DNA from: Vibrio aerogenes
Lineage (GTDB): Bacteria; Pseudomonadota; Gammaproteobacteria; Enterobacterales; Vibrionaceae
Length of the DNA: 64,000 bases
Assembly (NCBI RefSeq): GCF_024346755.1
Contig: NZ_AP024861.1
Coordinates: 806,001-870,000, forward strand
Direction: 5' to 3'
The notes beneath the pieces are model-generated. The model was given only the letters and a program-made list of their open reading frames with translations. It was not told the DNA's origin and ran no database searches. Shown here in pieces: positions 58,633-64,000 of this stretch. The translations under genes and the position numbers were made by a program. Each line of letters opens with the position of its first letter. The first letter of the stretch is position 1.

Positions 58633-58848
58633 TACTTTTGGCAGGAGAAACGACAGACACAGAATCACCGGGCACAATCGATTGTTTCTTGAGTCAAGAT
58701 CAGCGAGAATAGCGGCCAGTTAAGATGACGGTAACGGATTTGTCAGGCAAAAATCGAGCAGAAGCTTGAAGCTGAGTGTGAATGCATACATACATTCAGC
58801 GTAATCCGTCTACCAAAACAATCCGTTCAGCAAAGATAAGATGTTTCA

Positions 58849-60438
58849 ATGGCAGACCAAAATTTCCTCAATGAAGTGAATAAGCGACGTACGTTCGCGA
58901 TTATTTCCCACCCGGATGCGGGTAAAACAACCATTACTGAAAAAGTGCTTTTATTTGGACAGGCGATTCAGCAGGCCGGTACAGTCAAGGGTCGTGGCTC
59001 AAATCAGCATGCTAAATCTGACTGGATGGATATGGAAAAAGAGCGGGGGATTTCAATTACGACGTCCGTGATGCAGTTTCCGTATCATGAATGCCTGGTA
59101 AATTTACTGGACACGCCGGGACACGAAGACTTTTCTGAGGATACTTACCGGACATTAACTGCTGTGGACTCTTGTCTGATGGTGATAGATGCCGCCAAAG
59201 GGGTAGAAGACCGGACCCGTAAATTAATGGAAGTCACCCGTCTGCGTGATACGCCTATTTTGACGTTCATGAACAAACTTGACCGGGATATCAGAGATCC
59301 GATGGAATTACTGGATGAAGTCGAAAGTGAACTGAATATTCTTTGTGCGCCGGTGACCTGGCCGATCGGATGTGGTAAAGAGTTTAAAGGGGTTTATCAT
59401 CTTCATCGCGATGAAACCATTCTCTACAGCACCGGGCAGGGACATATGATTCAGGATGTCCGGATCATTAAGGGACTTGACAATTCAGAGCTGGATGAAG
59501 CTGTAGGTGAATCTCTGGCACTGCAGTTGAGAGAGGAGCTGGAGCTGGTCGTTGGTGCATCCAATGAGTTTGATGAAGAGTTATTTCTGCAAGGCGAACT
59601 GACGCCGGTATTCTTCGGCACGGCTTTGGGTAACTTTGGTGTCGATCATATGCTGGATGGTTTAACCGAGTGGGCGCCGTCACCGATGCCACGTCAGGCA
59701 AACGAGCGAAACGTTGAAGCGCAGGAAGAGAAATTCTCTGGTTTCGTTTTTAAGATTCAGGCGAATATGGATCCGAAACACCGTGACCGGATTGCCTTTA
59801 TGCGGGTTGTATCCGGTACTTACAGCCAGGGAATGAAGATGAATCATGTCCGCATTGGCAAACAGGTCAGTATCTCTGATGCCGTGACTTTTATGGCGGG
59901 AGATCGTGCCCGTGCCGAGCATGCATATGCCGGGGATATTATCGGGCTGCATAATCACGGTACGATCCAGATTGGCGATACATTTACTCAGGGCGAAACG
60001 TTAAAGTTTGCGGGCATTCCGAACTTCGCACCGGAGTTGTTCCGCCGGATACGTCTGAAGGATCCGCTGAAACAAAAGCAATTGCTGAAAGGATTAGTTC
60101 AGCTTTCTGAAGAAGGTGCTGTGCAGGTATTCCGTCCACTGCAAAATAACGATCTGATTGTTGGCGCGGTGGGTGTGCTTCAGTTTGATGTTGTCGTGGC
60201 CCGGCTGAAATCTGAATATAACGTTGAAGCGATCTATGAAAGTGTCAATGTTGCGACTGCAAGATGGGTTGAATGTGATGATGTGAAGATGTTTGATGAG
60301 TTCCAGCGTAAGAATCAGTCACATCTGGCCCTCGATGGCGGGGATAATCTGACCTATATTGCGCCAACCATGGTGAATCTGAATCTGGCTCAGGAACGTT
60401 TTCCGGATGTTGATTTCCGGGCAACCAGAGAGCATTAA
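58849..60438 (+). CDS. prfC: Peptide chain release factor 3
   Basis: GTPase that recycles RF1/RF2 after termination. 529 residues; G1 [13 protein letters not shown]3 [14 protein letters not shown]4 MNKLDRD; C-terminal [18 protein letters not shown] is family-typical. ATG at 58849; leader upstream has complementary repeats. Converges with srmB over a shared terminator. Confidence 0.97.
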   Translation: MADQNFLNEVNKRRTFAIISHPDAGKTTITEKVLLFGQAIQQAGTVKGRGSNQHAKSDWMDMEKERGISITTSVMQFPYHECLVNLLDTPGHEDFSEDTYRTLTAVDSCLMVIDAAKGVEDRTRKLMEVTRLRDTPILTFMNKLDRDIRDPMELLDEVESELNILCAPVTWPIGCGKEFKGVYHLHRDETILYSTGQGHMIQDVRIIKGLDNSELDEAVGESLALQLREELELVVGASNEFDEELFLQGELTPVFFGTALGNFGVDHMLDGLTEWAPSPMPRQANERNVEAQEEKFSGFVFKIQANMDPKHRDRIAFMRVVSGTYSQGMKMNHVRIGKQVSISDAVTFMAGDRARAEHAYAGDIIGLHNHGTIQIGDTFTQGETLKFAGIPNFAPELFRRIRLKDPLKQKQLLKGLVQLSEEGAVQVFRPLQNNDLIVGAVGVLQFDVVVARLKSEYNVEAIYESVNVATARWVECDDVKMFDEFQRKNQSHLALDGGDNLTYIAPTMVNLNLAQERFPDVDFRATREH

Positions 60439-60470
60439 GTAAAACGGGATTGACCTGTTTCAGTCTGATG

Positions 60471-60502
60471 AAAAAATCCCACGCAGTGTCGTGGGATTTT
60501 TT
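60471..60502. terminator. Bidirectional terminator between prfC and srmB
   Basis: A6-TCCCAC / GTGGGA-T6 12-bp stem with an 8-nt loop; symmetric A/T tracts serve both strands. Confidence 0.9.
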
Positions 60503-60509
60503 ATGATGA

Positions 60510-61739
60510 CTATTTTTTTCTTTTGGTGCTTTTTTTCCCCGTTTTCTTCGCGGGACTGGCTTTTGTCTTCTTTTTCTTTTTAAACACCGGTTTTTTATGC
60601 TGAGGACGTAGTCCGTCGACAAAACGCTCTTTAATCTCTTCTTTTTGATAACGGCAGATCCGGTCCATCATCGGCTGATCGTGAGCTTCAACCAGCGAAA
60701 TTGCGGTCCCTTTCTTTCCGGCCCGTGCAGTTCTGCCAATTCGGTGAACAAAAACATCAGCCGATCTGGGTAAATCATAATTAATCACATGGCTGATATC
60801 CGGGATATCAATACCTCTGGCTGCAACATCTGTTGCCAGCAGGACATTGACACTTCCGTCTCTGAAACGTGTAATGGCATTGTTACGTCTGTCCTGAGGC
60901 ATTTCACCCTGCAGCCATGCACACTCGATGGATGCTTTTTCCAGCATACCTCTCAGCTCAGCCAGGCGTTCGCGGGTTTTGATAAAGACAATCGCTTTTT
61001 GCGATTGTTCAGCAAGGATATGTTTGAGCAGCTCCACTTTATGTGGCAGATCATCCGCTCTGTAATACCATTGAGTAATCTTTTTTCTTTCCCGGCGGGA
61101 AGGGTCGCTTTGCACAATCTGTGGATCTTTTAACAACCGGGCTGAAAAGTTTTCTACGCCGTGGCCTTCCAATGTGGCTGAAAAGAGAAGAGATTGCTTT
61201 CTCCAGCGACATTCTGCTGAAAGGCGTTCAACAACCGGACCGAATCCCATATCCAGCATTCGGTCAGCCTCATCAAGTATCAGCCATTCAATAGCCCGGC
61301 AGTCAAATGTTTCTGACTCGATGTATTCCATCAGTCGCCCGGGAGTAGCAACCACAATATCCTGCGTTGCAGCCAGTAAGTCAGCATGTTCCTGATACTG
61401 AACGCCACCTGTGATGCTGAATATTTGTAACCGGGTATATTTTGCCAGTGATTTCACCTGTTCCGTGACCTGCATTGCCAGTTCACGTGTTGGGGTGAGA
61501 ATCAGAATACGTGCCGGTCCTGGCTTCTTACGGGGAAAATCCAGTAAATACTGAATGGCAGGCAGTGCAAAAGCAGCTGTTTTACCGGTGCCGGTTGGTG
61601 CTGATGCCAGTACATCGTTACCATCTAAGGCAACTGGTATTGCAGAAGCCTGTATTTGCGTCGGTTTGGAAAAACCCATTTCTTCAAGAGACTGAAGAAG
61701 TACCGGGTCCAGATCTAAATCTGCAAAATCTCTGATCAC
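60510..61739 (-). CDS. srmB: ATP-dependent RNA helicase SrmB
   Basis: DEAD-box helicase in early 50S assembly. 409 residues: Q motif FSKPTQIQASAIP, motif I APTGTGKT, DEAD, SAT, HRIGRTARAG; a Lys-rich C-terminal tail. The start is set at GTG 61739 because MIRDFADLDLDP aligns with the E. coli N-terminus and GGAG lies eight bases upstream; the ATG at 61763 has no ribosome site. trmN6 lies upstream on the same strand, as neighbours in E. coli. Confidence 0.93.
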   Translation of the reverse strand: MIRDFADLDLDPVLLQSLEEMGFSKPTQIQASAIPVALDGNDVLASAPTGTGKTAAFALPAIQYLLDFPRKKPGPARILILTPTRELAMQVTEQVKSLAKYTRLQIFSITGGVQYQEHADLLAATQDIVVATPGRLMEYIESETFDCRAIEWLILDEADRMLDMGFGPVVERLSAECRWRKQSLLFSATLEGHGVENFSARLLKDPQIVQSDPSRRERKKITQWYYRADDLPHKVELLKHILAEQSQKAIVFIKTRERLAELRGMLEKASIECAWLQGEMPQDRRNNAITRFRDGSVNVLLATDVAARGIDIPDISHVINYDLPRSADVFVHRIGRTARAGKKGTAISLVEAHDQPMMDRICRYQKEEIKERFVDGLRPQHKKPVFKKKKKTKASPAKKTGKKSTKRKK

Positions 61740-61995
61740 TGCTATGTCTCCACTGATCGCCATTGGGGCAAAATAAGGGGCGGTATTATACCCAAATTCT
61801 GTCAGGATGCGAGTTTGAAAGTTTTTGCCTACTCACTATATATCCGGGGGCATCTGGATATATCAGGTGATTTATTATATCTGAATCTCTTTCATCCCAA
61901 TATAAACAAACAGGCTCTGGAGATGATAACCTCTTATCCGGGAGTTTCTCTGAGGATTGATGACAGAGTAATACAATCACAGGTAGTCTGAAACG
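61740..61995. other. srmB-trmN6 intergenic region
   Basis: 256 bp. Contains a perfect 8-bp hairpin ATATATCC/GGATATAT (61838-61863) with a G5 loop and no T run. It should hold the srmB promoter (minus), which I cannot place. Confidence 0.5.
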
Positions 61996-62733
61996 CTACA
62001 TTTTCAGATAAAAGTCTTTGGTCAGAAGAACAAAATCATCACTGTAGTGCTGATTATCGCGGATGATCAGTGTTGTTTTTTCACATGAGCTGACAGGTGC
62101 CGGACTGAATTCCATTAAAAGGCGGTGACAGGGTTTATGAATCGTGGGTTGAACGGCACAATACCGGGACAGAGACCACCCGCAATTCAGCGCAGTTTGA
62201 ATGAATAATTCCCCTTCATTTACCGGCAGAATAAAACTGGCCTTTCCGGATGAAGTCAGCAGAGTATGGCAGACCTGCAGTAATTGCTGATGAGATAAGT
62301 CTATCGTGTGGCGGGCTGTTGCTCTTGAGGAAACCGAAGCCGTTTGCCCGCTGTTAAAGTAAGGTGGATTGCAGATGATGGCATCAAATTTGTGGCTTGT
62401 CTGGCAGGTCAGTACATCCTGATGTTTGATCTGAATCCTTGCTTGCCAGGGTGACTGCTGAAAGTTCATCGTGGCAGATTGTATTGCCTCGCTGTCAATA
62501 TCGATCGCGGTTATTTCTGCCTCAGAAAATCGCTGAGCACACATCAATGCCAGTATGCCCGTCCCTGTTCCTATATCCAGAATTTGTGGCGGAATCGCGG
62601 GGTTCAGAGATGAAGGCTTCCGGCTCCATGCGCCAAGAATGACACTATCTGTACTGACCGGCATTCCGCAATTTCCTGTGGTGAGTGAAAATTGTTTGAA
62701 AGAGAAAGTCTTCAGTTTGTTTTGTTTATTCAT
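61996..62733 (-). CDS. trmN6: tRNA1(Val) (adenine(37)-N6)-methyltransferase TrmN6 (YfiC)
   Basis: Methylates A37 of tRNA1(Val). 245 residues. SAM motif ILDIGTGTGILALM and catalytic NPPY (CNPPYFNSGQ) are intact; start MNKQNKLKTFSFKQFSLT; GNCGMPVSTDSVILGAW is typical. The frame opens earlier, but the ATG at 62733 fits the family. Adjacent to srmB as in E. coli. Confidence 0.93.
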   Translation of the reverse strand: MNKQNKLKTFSFKQFSLTTGNCGMPVSTDSVILGAWSRKPSSLNPAIPPQILDIGTGTGILALMCAQRFSEAEITAIDIDSEAIQSATMNFQQSPWQARIQIKHQDVLTCQTSHKFDAIICNPPYFNSGQTASVSSRATARHTIDLSHQQLLQVCHTLLTSSGKASFILPVNEGELFIQTALNCGWSLSRYCAVQPTIHKPCHRLLMEFSPAPVSSCEKTTLIIRDNQHYSDDFVLLTKDFYLKM

Positions 62734-63017
62734 AACAACCATGCCCTGTTCAACCGGGGCAGATTGAACCATATGATCTCGTCAGAGTAAAAGAAAAACA
62801 GGTAAAAAAAACGTGTATAAAGTGATAGTTGTGTTTGTTTATTTTTGATCTTATGTTGGTTTTTTGTTCTAGTAAAAATGATTTTACATAATCTTTTTGA
62901 CTATTTTTGCTTGGTTTATTGATTATTTTATGCTGTTTCTTCATGATCGTCCTCTTCACCGGGAGATTATCTTCCGGGAACAAACACAACATGCAAAATA
63001 ATGATTAAGGGCGTTCT
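62734..63017. other. trmN6-brnQ divergent intergenic region
   Basis: 284 bp, AT-rich. Only weak ORFs on minus. An imperfect CCGGGA/TTCCGG repeat lies near 62958-62978. Both promoters are expected here but not identified. Confidence 0.5.
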
Positions 63018-64000
63018 GTGAAACAGACATTAAAACTATCCGATATTATTGCGGTCGGCTTCATGCTGTTCGCTTTCTTTCTGGGTGCCGGGAATATTAT
63101 TTTTCCACCTTTGGCCGGACAACTTGCCGGAGAGCATGTTCTTCCGGCGATGGGCGGTTTTCTCCTGACTGCTGTCGGGCTTCCTCTGGTTTCAATTATC
63201 GCGGTTGCTTTGGCGGGTGGAACATGGGAACACCTGACAAAAGATTTACCCGCTAAACTGGCAACATTGATGGCGACACTGATCTTTATTGTGATCGGTC
63301 CTATGTTTGCAACTCCCAGAACCGGGCTGGTTGCATTCGAGATGGCTGTAAAGCCTTTGTTAGAACAACCGGGGGCATGGTCTCTGGGTTTGTTTTCTGT
63401 TTTATTTTTTATTGTTGCTGCACTTTTTTCCTGGTTTCAGGGGCGTTTAATTGACTATATTGGCAAGTTCCTTACCCCTATTTTGTTTCTCGGGTTAATT
63501 ATTGTGGCAATTGGTGTTTTTGTGAATCCTCAGGGAGAGATTCTTGCAGCAAAAGATGCGTACGTATCTCAGCCAATGATTAAAGGTTTTCTCGAAGGTT
63601 ACAACACGATGGATACCTTTGCGGCATTAATGTTCGGCATGTTAATGGTCGATGCTTTGAAGGGAAAAGGCATTACAGAAGCCAAAGCCACGACAAGATA
63701 TTTAATTCTTGCAGCCTGTATTGCAGCGGCTGGTCTGGCATTTGTTTACATTTCGCTTTTTTATCTGGGAGCAACCAGCCTGACTATTGCGGAAAGCGCA
63801 AATAATGGTGGTGTTATTCTGAGTCTGTACGTTCAGGCACTGTTTGGTCCTTCAGGTCAGACTGTGCTGTCTGTGATTGTCCTGCTGGCTTGTCTGACCA
63901 CAGCGATTGGATTAATTTCTTCCTGCTCTGATTATTTCAGCTCACTGACGCGTTTCAGCTACAGGACCTGGGTTGTGATTAATGGTGTGACCTGTGCGGT
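63018..64000 (+). CDS. brnQ: Branched-chain amino acid transport protein BrnQ, 3' part outside window
   Basis: Na+-coupled LIVCS-family permease for Leu, Ile and Val. 327 residues visible, cut by the right edge. Begins (GTG) KQTLKLSDIIAVGFMLFAFF, then GAGNIIFPPLAG, the family's signature first helices, and GPMFATPRTGLVAFEM. GTG start at 63018 with AAGGGCG six bases upstream. Confidence 0.92.
   Translation, partial: MKQTLKLSDIIAVGFMLFAFFLGAGNIIFPPLAGQLAGEHVLPAMGGFLLTAVGLPLVSIIAVALAGGTWEHLTKDLPAKLATLMATLIFIVIGPMFATPRTGLVAFEMAVKPLLEQPGAWSLGLFSVLFFIVAALFSWFQGRLIDYIGKFLTPILFLGLIIVAIGVFVNPQGEILAAKDAYVSQPMIKGFLEGYNTMDTFAALMFGMLMVDALKGKGITEAKATTRYLILAACIAAAGLAFVYISLFYLGATSLTIAESANNGGVILSLYVQALFGPSGQTVLSVIVLLACLTTAIGLISSCSDYFSSLTRFSYRTWVVINGVTCA

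Noticed and set aside
62750..62992. Minus-strand 80-codon frame upstream of trmN6
   Set aside because: Low-complexity AT-rich translation that overlaps the trmN6 start region in another frame; no good ribosome site or family.

Overview
The window is 64 kb of core chromosome from a gammaproteobacterium, almost certainly a Vibrionaceae member (Vibrio or close relative). The evidence is gene content and order: pcnB-gluQ-dksA-sfsA, hrpB-mrcB, acnB-yacL, glnK-amtB, tyrS-dacB-ompU-like porin-greA-yhbY, rlmE-ftsH-folP-glmM-secG-tRNA-Leu-tRNA-fMet-rimP-nusA-infB-rbfA-truB-rpsO-pnp-nlpI, ubiUV, a RocS-like c-di-GMP gene, ubiT-yhbS, holD-rimI, prfC, srmB, trmN6. From memory this matches one arm of the Vibrio cholerae large chromosome. 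I see no insertion sequence, prophage, CRISPR array or rRNA operon. Both window edges cut genes (pcnB on the left, brnQ on the right).

Layout. 1-3469 (minus): RNA metabolism and stringent-response genes pcnB, gluQ, dksA, sfsA. 3526-10668 (plus): hrpB and mrcB overlap, followed by a patatin/POTRA/beta-barrel (type Vd) outer-membrane phospholipase. 10928-15840 (plus): acnB, yacL and the nitrogen-control pair glnK-amtB, which has a sigma54 promoter and two NtrC-like sites. 16076-19857: rsmC, a PerM/AI-2E-family permease and hemL on minus, with a 40-residue Cys-rich membrane miniprotein on plus that is easily missed. 20250-26946: erpA, an M23 endopeptidase, tyrS, dacB, a major porin, and greA with a terminator-bearing leader. 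27013-43438: the large translation/RNA-decay/cell-envelope block, with several recognisable cis-regulatory elements (sigma32 promoter, tandem terminators before rimP-nusA-infB, S15-type pseudoknot, RNase III-type pnp leader stem). 43469-64000: accessory-like genes (MATE pump, chemoreceptor, RND pump with AraC/GyrI regulator) mixed with core genes (ubiUVT, holD, rimI, prfC, srmB, trmN6, brnQ).

How the genes work together. The central block couples transcription elongation (nusA, greA), translation initiation (infB, rbfA, rimP, initiator tRNA), ribosomal protein S15, PNPase and membrane quality control (ftsH). UbiU, UbiV and UbiT form the oxygen-independent ubiquinone route; here a c-di-GMP gene is inserted between ubiUV and the divergent ubiT. 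glnK-amtB is a self-contained ammonium sensing and uptake unit.

Main points for a second look. (1) The RocS-like GGDEF/EAL gene is frameshifted at an eight-base homopolymer near its N-terminus: a contingency tract, a real mutation, or a base-calling error. (2) A palindrome after yacL is both a terminator-like hairpin and a perfect GCAC-N7-GTGC NtrC site, about five helical turns from a second site. (3) There is a 40-residue miniprotein with two CC pairs. (4) The porin-greA gap holds a small ORF with a near-perfect Shine-Dalgarno and a GraL-like leader terminator. (5) Several terminator hairpins share bases with the -35 box of the next promoter. I did not find a convincing wholly new multi-gene system; most of the window is conserved housekeeping sequence. 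All functional calls come from reading the sequence and recalled family knowledge; no searches were run.
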